Assembly: GCF_900129055.1 (NCBI RefSeq)
Contig: NZ_FQUZ01000025.1
Span: 8,364 to 48,774, forward strand
Source: Lampropedia hyalina DSM 16112
Lineage (GTDB): Bacteria; Pseudomonadota; Gammaproteobacteria; Burkholderiales; Burkholderiaceae_C
Length of the DNA: 40,411 nucleotides
Direction: 5' to 3'
Shown here: positions 27,102-34,713 of the stretch, piece by piece
Layout: each line of letters opens with the position of its first letter
How positions within the stretch are numbered: the first letter of the stretch is position 1
Notes under the pieces: generated by a model
What the model was told of the DNA's origin: nothing
The model's database searches: none
What the model saw: the letters and a program-made list of their open reading frames with translations, nothing else
Made by a program: the position numbers and the translations under genes

Positions 27102-27132
27102 GCCGCCACCTTTGCAATCCAAGAGTGGCGGC
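27102..27132 (-). terminator. Hairpin between the two livK genes
   Basis: GCCGCCAC (27102-27109) and GTGGCGGC (27125-27132) pair perfectly with a 15-nt loop, ten bases past the stop of the upstream livK. No clear T-run follows on the minus strand, so it may be a leaky terminator or a 3'-end protecting hairpin that raises binding-protein mRNA over the permease part. Confidence 0.45.
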
Positions 27133-27142
27133 CCTGCCCGGC

Positions 27143-28264
27143 TTACTTGACTGCCGTCTTGCTGCCGTCCTTGTGCCAGGTATAAACGTCGAAATTGAAG
27201 CTGCTCAGATCGCCCTGCTGGGTCCAGGAAATGCTGCCCAGCGGAGTTTCCACACTGTTGCTGCGCAGGAAGTCGGCCACTTTTTGCGGCTCTTCGCTCT
27301 TCGCACCTTCAATGCCTGCGGCAATCGCCTGCACGGCGGCATAGGAGGTCAGCTGGAACGCCCCGGCGGCATTGCGTTTCTTGTCGGCAAATGCCTTCAC
27401 GATGGCCGCGTTTTTCGGGTCAGCCGAGAAGTCGGCAGGCAGGGTCAGCAACATACCTTCCACCGCATCCCCGGCAATCGCGTTGATGTCCGGGTTGCCT
27501 GCTCCTTCCGGCCCCATGAACGTGGCCTTCACGCCCTGCTCGGCGGTCTGGCGCAGCAGCAGACCCAGTTCCGGGTGGTAGCCACCGTAGTACACAAAGT
27601 CCACGTTTTCGGCCTTGAGCTTGGTCACCACGGCAGAGTAATCGGTATCGCCTGCATTGATGCCCTCGAAGAAAGCGACCGGAATCTTGGCTTTTTCCAG
27701 GCCATCGCGCACCGCAGCGGCAATGCCCTGGCCGTAGGACTGCTTGTCGTGCAGAATCGCCACGCGCTTGGGCTTGGCCTTCTCGATGATGAACTTCGCG
27801 GCAGCCGGGCCTTGCTGGTCGTCACGGCCAATTGTGCGGAAGATGAACTCATAGTCCTTGCCATCGGTCAGTGCCGGGGCCGTGGCCGAGGGCGTGACCA
27901 TCAGCACGCCTTCCTCATCGTAAATGGGGGCTGCTGCAATGGTCGCGCCCGAACAAACGCCACCCACCACAAAGCCGATTTTTTCATTGACCACGCGGTT
28001 GGCCGCCACCGGCCCCTGCTTGGGTTCGCAGCCATCGTCGATGTTCACCGTCTCCAGCTTCTTGCCCAGCACTCCGCCTGCGGCATTGATCTGTTCCACG
28101 GCGGTGTGAATGCCTTCCTTCACCATGTCACCGTACTGCGTCACGGGGCCGGTGGTGGGGCCGACCACCGCAATCTTGATGGTATCGGCATGGGCCGCCG
28201 ATACCGCCAGCAAACCGGCAGTCGAAAGGGCCACGGCCAGATGCGTCAGGCGAAAAGAAACCAT
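27143..28264 (-). CDS. livJ: Branched-chain amino acid binding protein, second paralogue
   Basis: 373-residue periplasmic binding protein with signal peptide LAVALSTAGLLAVSAAHA. It shares with the next gene DDGCEPKQ, RTIGRDDQQGP, ILHDKQSYGQG, GGYHPELGLLLRQ and GPEG, so the pair arose by duplication or reflects separate ligands. It is the first gene of the liv operon; AAGGAG stands before the ATG at 28264. The 139-base gap back to the hrpA stop should hold the promoter, but I could not place boxes. The livJ/livK naming is by convention only. Confidence 0.93.
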   Translation of the reverse strand: MVSFRLTHLAVALSTAGLLAVSAAHADTIKIAVVGPTTGPVTQYGDMVKEGIHTAVEQINAAGGVLGKKLETVNIDDGCEPKQGPVAANRVVNEKIGFVVGGVCSGATIAAAPIYDEEGVLMVTPSATAPALTDGKDYEFIFRTIGRDDQQGPAAAKFIIEKAKPKRVAILHDKQSYGQGIAAAVRDGLEKAKIPVAFFEGINAGDTDYSAVVTKLKAENVDFVYYGGYHPELGLLLRQTAEQGVKATFMGPEGAGNPDINAIAGDAVEGMLLTLPADFSADPKNAAIVKAFADKKRNAAGAFQLTSYAAVQAIAAGIEGAKSEEPQKVADFLRSNSVETPLGSISWTQQGDLSSFNFDVYTWHKDGSKTAVK

Positions 28265-28403
28265 TGTTGAACTCCTTGAAACAGTTGAATAAACAGACAC
28301 ACGGCCCATACGACCCGATGGTGTCAGATACATGAACGCATAAGGATACAGCAGAAAATAATCCGTCCGGGACAGGAGAAATCCCGTCATTCCCTGTGCT
28401 TTG

Positions 28404-31400
28404 TCACCCCACCACCTGTGCCCAGACCTTTTCCAGCCGTTTGACACTGACGGGCTGCGGAGTACGCAACTGCTGGGCGAAGAAGCTCACGCGCAACTCT
28501 TCCAGCAGCCAGCGGTAGTCTTGCAAGGTTTCGTCGTGCTGGCCCTTGCGCTGGCCCAGCAGGCGGGTGTAGCGTGCTTCCAGCGGGGCGACTTCGGCCT
28601 GGCGGCCCTGGTCGCGGGCAGGGTCTTCGCGGTATTTTTCCAGCCGCACCAGCATGGCTTTGAGGTAGCGCGGGTAGTGCTTCAGGTAGGCCTGCGCGGT
28701 GTTCTGCACAAAGTGCTTGCCCATGAGCCGCTCCAGTTGCTGGCGGATGTCGGCCACGGCCGTATCCGCGCCGCGCGTGTCCTTGAGCTTGCGCACCACC
28801 AGCGCGTATTCGGCCAGCACCTGCCCGACCAGCCGTGCAACCTCCTGCGCCAGCAGGCTCAGGCGTGGGCGGCCTTCGGCCAGCCGCTGCTGGAACTGTT
28901 CGGCACTGGTGGGCAATGGCTCTGGCAGAAAAGCCATTTCCAGTGCCACGGCAATGATCTGGCGGCGCAGTTCCTCCAGTGTGCCCAGTGGCATGTAGGC
29001 GACGGCCATTTTCTGCATGTCGGGGATGTTCTTTTCCAGGTACTTGAGCGCGTCGCGGGTTTGCAGCGCGAACAGCCGCACCAGGCCCTTGCGGTGCACG
29101 CTGGCGGCGGCCTCGGGTTCGTCAAAGACCTCGATGGTGACGGCATCGCCCTGATCGACCAAAGCCGGAAAGCCAATGAGTTTGCGCGTGCCACGGCCCC
29201 ACTCCATGATTTCCGGCAGTTCGCCAAAGTCCCACTGCGTGTGGCGTTGCTCGGGCTCGCCCAGCTCGCTGCGTGCATCGGGTTTCGCCGAGGCAACGGC
29301 CTGTTTTTCCTTCTGGCGGGCGGTCGCTGTGGTGGGCGGTGGCGGCTCTTCTGCGGCAGGCGGGGAAGAGGCTTGCACACTGGCGGCCAGTTTCAGCCCG
29401 GCCAGTGCCTGAAACGCGCCGCGCGCCTGCTGGCTCCATTCGGCCTTGAGCGCGGCCAGGTTTCTGCCCTGCCCCAGTTGGCGGCCATGTTCATCGACCA
29501 CGCGGAAGTTCATGAACAGGTGCGGGCTGAGCATGTCGGCCTTGAAGTCGGTGGGCTTGATCTCCAGTCCGGTCTTGCCGCGCACCCACTGGCGCAGTTT
29601 CTCCGTCAGTTCCCCATGGCCGAAAGTGCCATCGGCCAGCCAGCCTTGTGTGATGGCTTCGGCAGTGTCGGCCAGCGGCAACAGGCGTGAGCGTGGCCGT
29701 TGCGGCAGGCTTTTGAGCAGGGCCTGAATCTTGGCCTTGAGCATGCCTGGCACCAGCCATTCGGTGCGCTCTTCCTGCGCCTGATTGAGCGCATACAGCG
29801 GAATCGTGACGGTCACGCCGTCGCGCACGTTGCCCGGTTCGTGCAGGTAGCTGGCACTGAGGTCCATGCCGCCGAGTTTGATGGTGGGCGGAAACGCCTG
29901 GGTGGTGATGCCAGCGGCCTCGTGCCGCATCAGCTCGTCCTTTTGCAGCTCCAGCAGATGCGGGGTTTGCTCGCGCTCCTGCCGGTACCAACGTTCGAGT
30001 TGGCGGCCATTGGCAATGGCTTCGGGAATGTGGCGGTCGTAGAAGGCGTAGATGAGTTCATCATCGACCAGCACATCCTGCCTGCGGGCCTTGTGTTCCA
30101 GCTCTTCGACCTTGGCAATGCGCTTGCGGTTGGTGGCAAGAAATGGGAACTTGCGCTCCCACTCGGGGGCGTAGTCGCCCTGCACCAGGGCCTGGCGCAG
30201 CATGATGTCGCGTGCCGCTGCCGGATCGACGCGCTCGAAAGGCACGCGCCGCCCGTGGTACACCACCAGCCCGTAGAGGGTGGCGCGTTCCAGTGCGACG
30301 GCTTCGCCCGCTTTCTGCTCCCAGTGCGGCTCCAGCAACTGTTTCTTCAGCAAATGCCCGCCGACTTCTTCCAGCCACTGCGGTTCGATGTTGGCGATCA
30401 TGCGACCGTACAGGCGCGTGGTCTCCACCAATTCGGCGGCCATGACCCAACGCCCCGGCTTCTTGCGCAGACGCGCGCCGGGGTGACGGTGGAACTTGAT
30501 GCCGCGCGCGCCCAGATAGTGTTCGCTGTCGTCCTGGCGGCAACCGATGTTGCCCAGCAGGCCCGAGAGCAAGGACAGATGCACGGCTTCATAGCTGGCC
30601 GGGCGGACGGCCTGGGGCTTCCAGCCCTGCTCGGCCACGGCGGTGGCCAGTTGCTGGTGGATGTCGCGCCATTCGCGCACGCGCCGCACGTTGATGTAGC
30701 TGCTGCGCAACAGGCTTTCGTACTGGCGGTTGGACAGGCGTGGCGTGGGCTGCTCTGCACTGCTATCGGCTGGCCTGGCCGGGCTGCCCGTTTCGGCAGG
30801 GGCGGCTGCATTGCGCTGCGCCGCCGGCAGTACCGCGTGGTTGCGGTGTTTGCCCTGCGCCTGCCGTGCCTGCTCGATCTGCTGCTGGCGTGCCGATGGC
30901 AGGCTGGGCTTGCCACCGCGTGCGTCGTGAATCCACTGCCACAGCTTGAGCAGGCTGCTGAATTCGCTTTTCTCGTCGTCGAAGCGGGCATGGGCCTGAT
31001 CGGCCTGCGCCTGTTTGTCGATGGGCCGGTCGCGCACATCCTGCACCGACAGGGCCGATGCCACCACCAGCACTTCGGCCAGCGCGCCACGGGTGTGCGC
31101 CTCCAGCAACATGCGCGAAACGCGCGGGTCCAGCGGCAGGCGGGCCATGTGTCGGCCCATGTCGGAGAGTTCGCGCTGTTCGTCCATCGCGCCCAGCTCC
31201 TGCAAAAGCTGGTAGCCATCGGTGACGGCGCGTGACGAAGGAGCTTCCAGAAACGGGAAGTCCTCCACCGCACCCAGGCCCAGCGATTTCATGCGCAGAA
31301 TCACGCCCGCCAGCGAACTGCGCAGAATTTCCGGGTCGGTGAAGCGCGCTCGGCTGGCAAAGTCCGGCTCGTCGTAGAGGCGAATGGCAATGCCGTCGGC

Positions 31401-32597
31401 CACGCGGCCGGAGCGCCCGCTGCGCTGGTTGGCGGCGGCCTGGCTGATGGGTTCGACCAACAACTGCTCGACCTTGCTGCGGTAGCTGTAGCGTTTCACC
31501 CGCGCCGTGCCTGCATCCACCACATAGCGCACCCCCGGCACGGTGAGCGAGGTTTCGGCCACGTTGGTGGAGAGCACCACGCGCGGCGTGCCACCGGTCT
31601 CGAACACGCGATCCTGCTCGGCTTGGCTGAGCCGCGCAAACAGCGGCAGCACCGTGCTGTGGCGGCGCACCGGGTCGTGCGCCAGATGCTGGTGCAGGTG
31701 GTCGGCGGCTTCGCGGATTTCGCGCTCGCCGGGCAGGAACACCAGAATATCGCCCTGCGGCCGCCCTTGCCACAACTCGTCCACGGCATCGGCAATGGCG
31801 GTGTTCAGATCGGTGTCCTTGCTTTCCTCGAAGGGCCGCCAGCGGATTTCCACCGGATAGGTGCGCCCCGACACATACAGCACCGGAGCCGCGCCCCGGC
31901 GGCTGGCAAAGTGCTGGGCGAAGCGTTCGGCATCGATGGTGGCGGAGGTGACAATCACCTTCAGATCGGGTCGGCGCGGCAGAATCTGCTTGATGTAGCC
32001 CAGCAGAAAATCAATGTTCAGACTGCGCTCGTGCGCCTCGTCGATGATGAGGGTGTCATAGGCCTTGAGCAGCGGATCGGTCTGGGTTTCGGCCAGCAGG
32101 ATGCCATCCGTCATCAGCTTGACGCGGGCATTCGGCCCCAGCCGGTCATGGAAACGCACCTTGTAGCCGACCACCTCGCCCAGCGGGGTGTGCAACTCCT
32201 CGGCAATGCGCTTGGCCACGCTGGAGGCGGCAATGCGGCGCGGCTGGGTGTGGCCAATCCACTGGCCCCGTCGGCCCTTGGCATCCTTGTGGCCGCGCCC
32301 CAGTCCACGGCCCAGAGCCAGTGCAATCTTGGGCAATTGCGTGGTCTTGCCGGAGCCGGTCTCGCCGCAGACGATGACGACCTGATGGTCGTGCAGGGCG
32401 CGCTCAATGTCCTGCCGACGGGCCGACACCGGCAGGTCGGCCGGAAACTCCAGCCGCAACGCCACCGGTGCAGGGGCTACGGCTGGAACATCGGCCAGTG
32501 GCAAAGCCGGTGGCAGCGCATCGGCAGCGGGCGGGGCCGCTGGTTTGCGGCGGCGGGGACGGGGGGGATGAGAGGGGCGGGCATCGGAATGGGACAT
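28404..32597 (-). CDS. hrpA: ATP-dependent RNA helicase HrpA (DEAH box)
   Basis: 1397-residue cytoplasmic DEAH-box helicase, close to but longer than E. coli HrpA (about 1300). Walker A is GETGSGKTTQLPK at about 78, the DEAH box IDEAHERSLN at about 185, motif III TSATID, and motif VI QRSGRSGRV. Helicase-associated and OB-fold-like regions and a long C-terminal DUF3418-type domain follow. The first 60 residues are Pro/Arg/Ala-rich, and a further low-complexity Ala/Pro insertion lies near 615-650. In E. coli the protein rescues stalled ribosomes, as I recall. The ATG at 32597 is chosen; an upstream start at 32645 is possible. It is divergent from orn over 80 bases. Confidence 0.95.
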   Translation of the reverse strand: MSHSDARPSHPPRPRRRKPAAPPAADALPPALPLADVPAVAPAPVALRLEFPADLPVSARRQDIERALHDHQVVIVCGETGSGKTTQLPKIALALGRGLGRGHKDAKGRRGQWIGHTQPRRIAASSVAKRIAEELHTPLGEVVGYKVRFHDRLGPNARVKLMTDGILLAETQTDPLLKAYDTLIIDEAHERSLNIDFLLGYIKQILPRRPDLKVIVTSATIDAERFAQHFASRRGAAPVLYVSGRTYPVEIRWRPFEESKDTDLNTAIADAVDELWQGRPQGDILVFLPGEREIREAADHLHQHLAHDPVRRHSTVLPLFARLSQAEQDRVFETGGTPRVVLSTNVAETSLTVPGVRYVVDAGTARVKRYSYRSKVEQLLVEPISQAAANQRSGRSGRVADGIAIRLYDEPDFASRARFTDPEILRSSLAGVILRMKSLGLGAVEDFPFLEAPSSRAVTDGYQLLQELGAMDEQRELSDMGRHMARLPLDPRVSRMLLEAHTRGALAEVLVVASALSVQDVRDRPIDKQAQADQAHARFDDEKSEFSSLLKLWQWIHDARGGKPSLPSARQQQIEQARQAQGKHRNHAVLPAAQRNAAAPAETGSPARPADSSAEQPTPRLSNRQYESLLRSSYINVRRVREWRDIHQQLATAVAEQGWKPQAVRPASYEAVHLSLLSGLLGNIGCRQDDSEHYLGARGIKFHRHPGARLRKKPGRWVMAAELVETTRLYGRMIANIEPQWLEEVGGHLLKKQLLEPHWEQKAGEAVALERATLYGLVVYHGRRVPFERVDPAAARDIMLRQALVQGDYAPEWERKFPFLATNRKRIAKVEELEHKARRQDVLVDDELIYAFYDRHIPEAIANGRQLERWYRQEREQTPHLLELQKDELMRHEAAGITTQAFPPTIKLGGMDLSASYLHEPGNVRDGVTVTIPLYALNQAQEERTEWLVPGMLKAKIQALLKSLPQRPRSRLLPLADTAEAITQGWLADGTFGHGELTEKLRQWVRGKTGLEIKPTDFKADMLSPHLFMNFRVVDEHGRQLGQGRNLAALKAEWSQQARGAFQALAGLKLAASVQASSPPAAEEPPPPTTATARQKEKQAVASAKPDARSELGEPEQRHTQWDFGELPEIMEWGRGTRKLIGFPALVDQGDAVTIEVFDEPEAAASVHRKGLVRLFALQTRDALKYLEKNIPDMQKMAVAYMPLGTLEELRRQIIAVALEMAFLPEPLPTSAEQFQQRLAEGRPRLSLLAQEVARLVGQVLAEYALVVRKLKDTRGADTAVADIRQQLERLMGKHFVQNTAQAYLKHYPRYLKAMLVRLEKYREDPARDQGRQAEVAPLEARYTRLLGQRKGQHDETLQDYRWLLEELRVSFFAQQLRTPQPVSVKRLEKVWAQVVG

Positions 32598-32677
32598 AGG
32601 GTGCGTATTATCGCCAAGGCATACAATCCCCGCCTGTTTGGCCATGCCACTGCCGCCGGATGCGACAATCCTGCACC

Positions 32678-33274
32678 ATGAACGACTGCACAGAATCCCC
32701 CTCCCCCACAGCGACCCCGGCCACCACCCTGGCCAAGTCGGCCGACAACCTCATCTGGCTGGACTGCGAGATGAGCGGCCTGAATCCCGAAAAGGAACGC
32801 CTGCTGGAAATCGCCATCGTCATCACCGGGCCGCAACTGACCCCGCGCGTCGAAGGCCCGGTGCTGGTGATTCACCAGAGCGACGAATTGCTGGGCCGCA
32901 TGGATGCCTGGAACAAGGGCACGCACGGGCGCAGCGGCCTGATCGACAAGGTCAAGGCTTCCACCCTGACCGAAGAAGAAGCACAGGAGCAGTTGCTGGC
33001 CTTCATTCGCCAGTACGTTCCCAAGCATGTCTCGCCCATGTGCGGCAACACCATCGGACAGGATCGCCGCTTTCTGTGCCGCTACATGCCCAAGCTCGAA
33101 GGCTGGTTCCACTACCGCAACATCGACGTGAGCACCCTCAAGGAGCTGACGCGCCGCTGGCAGCCCGAGATTGCCAGCGGCTTCAAGAAAGCCCAGAAGC
33201 ACACGGCCCTGGCCGACGTGCATGAATCCATCGACGAACTCGTGTACTACCGCGAGAAGATCATGAAAATCTGA
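32678..33274 (+). CDS. orn: Oligoribonuclease
   Basis: 198-residue DEDDh 3'-5' exonuclease that degrades the shortest RNA fragments and pGpG. Catalytic residues are in WLDCEMSGL, the middle Asp in [10 protein letters not shown] and the His/Asp pair in [12 protein letters not shown]. About 28 residues before the domain are Thr/Ser/Pro-rich, longer than in E. coli Orn (181). The start ATG 32678 gives MNDCTESP; another ATG is 18 bases upstream. It is directly followed by the MITE-like element. Confidence 0.96.
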   Translation: MNDCTESPSPTATPATTLAKSADNLIWLDCEMSGLNPEKERLLEIAIVITGPQLTPRVEGPVLVIHQSDELLGRMDAWNKGTHGRSGLIDKVKASTLTEEEAQEQLLAFIRQYVPKHVSPMCGNTIGQDRRFLCRYMPKLEGWFHYRNIDVSTLKELTRRWQPEIASGFKKAQKHTALADVHESIDELVYYREKIMKI

Positions 33275-33296
33275 CCTTTTTGAGATTCGCCCTATA

Positions 33297-33455
33297 GGAG
33301 ACGCTGATTAATTCGCCTGAGCCTGTGCGCCTTGTATCGGGATGAGATGGAAGGCGACATTTGGCGTCAATAGCGGGGCTATTGACGTCAGATGGCAACG
33401 CACCAGATCGCCCGAGACAATGTGCGCGGGCCGGGTTGAATTGATCAGCGTCTCC
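33297..33455. mobile_element. MITE-like palindromic element (159 bp, no coding)
   Basis: Terminal inverted repeats GGAGACGCTGATTAATTC (33297-33314) and its counterpart GAATTGATCAGCGTCTCC (33438-33455) differ at one position. TA flanks both ends (33295-33296 and 33456-33457), fitting a TA target duplication. The centre has a 10-bp perfect stem CGTCAATAGC/GCTATTGACG (33365-33387), extended outward by further imperfect pairing, so the whole element folds on itself. There is no open frame of note. The parent transposase family is not identifiable here. It lies between orn and the convergent di-haem peroxidase gene. Confidence 0.8.
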
Positions 33456-34630
33456 TACAGCACTTCCAGCCAGGCCACCAGTGCCTTGATTTCCTCATCC
33501 GTCAGGTTCAGTTCCTGAATGTGGGGGGATTTGACCGGGGTCAGCGGGTCGTCGGTGGTGTTGCCGCGCTCCATATTGCCCATGCCCGCGTTGTACATGC
33601 GCACAATGCCGGACAGATTCGGAAAGATGCCGTTGTGCATCCACGGCCCGGCCTGTGCCACACCGCGCAGGCTGGGCGTGCGGAACGTGCCCAGATCGGC
33701 AGGATCGCGGGTGTGCTCGAAGCGTCCCAAATCCTGATTTCGGCGGCCAAAGAAGCTCAGGCCGATGTTGTGGAAACGGTTGTCGGTCAGCAGCGCGCCG
33801 TGGTGGCAGTTCATGCAGCGGGCCTTGGTGCGAAACAGGTGCAGGCCCAGCAGCTGGGCATCATCCAGAGCCTGGGTATCGCCCGCAATGGCTGCATCGG
33901 CTGCGGTGCTGGCCGGGCGCAACACACGCACGAAGCTGGCAATCGCCGACAGCCATTCATCGTCTGCCATGCCGTCACTCCCAAAAGCCGCTTCGGCCCA
34001 TTGCTGGTATTGCGGCACGCTGGCAATATAGGCGCGGGCCTTTTCCAGGCTGCTGTTCATCTCCAGCGGGTTCTCGATCGGGCCGCGTGCCTGTTCCTCC
34101 AGACTGGCGGCACGCCCATCCCAGAACAGCAGCGGAGCGAATGGCGCGGCAAACAGCGGCTGGCTGCGGCGTTTGCCCATCAGCCGGTCTTCCCCCACGG
34201 CCAGAGGCAGGCCATCGGTGAAGGAACGCACCGCCTGATGGCAGGTGGCGCAGGACACCGCCCCCTTGCCGGAGAGGCCAGGGTCATGGAACAGCGCGGT
34301 TCCCAGGATCAGCCGCGCCTGCTCTGCGGCAGTGGCCGGTGGTTGGGCCGGGGGAACCGGAGCCAGCTCCTGCCACGGCACGCCATCATCAATCCACGGG
34401 CGCGGCCACTGCCCAGGCTTGCCTTGGTACTGCTGGCGTAGACAGTCGATGCGCCAGCCACTGGCATCGGCATCAGCGGTGGCCGCAGTGTCAGCAGATG
34501 CCTGCTGGCACTGCACGGCTTCGGCAGGTGCCCCATCGCGGGCCACCGCCCCCAAAGCCATGCCCCACAGCACAGCAGCCACGAGGCCACCATGCCAACG
34601 AGGCGAAGAAAAACGCAATCGTGGAAACAT
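33455..34630 (-). CDS. Di-haem cytochrome c peroxidase/MauG-family protein
   Basis: 391-residue exported protein with a signal peptide (LVAAVLWGMALGAVA). Two covalent haem sites are visible: CATCH at 127-131 and CMNCH at 272-276, followed by FRTPSLRGVAQAGPWMHNG, which is the usual second-haem region of this family. Residues 32-100 hold an N-terminal extension with two Cys (41, 63) and a Trp-rich segment near 70-95. Members reduce peroxide or oxidise protein residues; the substrate here is unknown. The stop codon TAG at 33455-33457 uses the last base of the MITE-like element plus the TA beside it, so the original C-terminus may have been a few residues longer. It is divergent from a TonB-dependent receptor across a Fur-type site. 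Confidence 0.92.
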   Translation of the reverse strand: MFPRLRFSSPRWHGGLVAAVLWGMALGAVARDGAPAEAVQCQQASADTAATADADASGWRIDCLRQQYQGKPGQWPRPWIDDGVPWQELAPVPPAQPPATAAEQARLILGTALFHDPGLSGKGAVSCATCHQAVRSFTDGLPLAVGEDRLMGKRRSQPLFAAPFAPLLFWDGRAASLEEQARGPIENPLEMNSSLEKARAYIASVPQYQQWAEAAFGSDGMADDEWLSAIASFVRVLRPASTAADAAIAGDTQALDDAQLLGLHLFRTKARCMNCHHGALLTDNRFHNIGLSFFGRRNQDLGRFEHTRDPADLGTFRTPSLRGVAQAGPWMHNGIFPNLSGIVRMYNAGMGNMERGNTTDDPLTPVKSPHIQELNLTDEEIKALVAWLEVL

Positions 34631-34645
34631 CTTCTACTGAATTTT

Positions 34646-34664
34646 CATGAGAATTGTTATTATA
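34646..34664. promoter_or_regulatory. Fur-box-like operator between the di-haem gene and the TonB receptor
   Basis: Read on the minus strand, 19 bp TATAATAACAATTCTCATG agree with the Fur consensus GATAATGATAATCATTATC at 12 of 19 positions by hand alignment. It lies in the short divergent gap, about 16 bases from one start and 50 from the other, so one repressor could control both genes under iron repletion. Binding is not shown. Confidence 0.6.
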
Positions 34665-34713
34665 AAATTTCGCCCTTTGGTTTTTGCACCGGCTCTTGAC
34701 CGCTGAATGGAAA

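Noticed and set aside
29700-31235. + strand open frame of 511 codons inside hrpA
   Set aside because: Antisense shadow of hrpA without ribosome site or recognisable domain.
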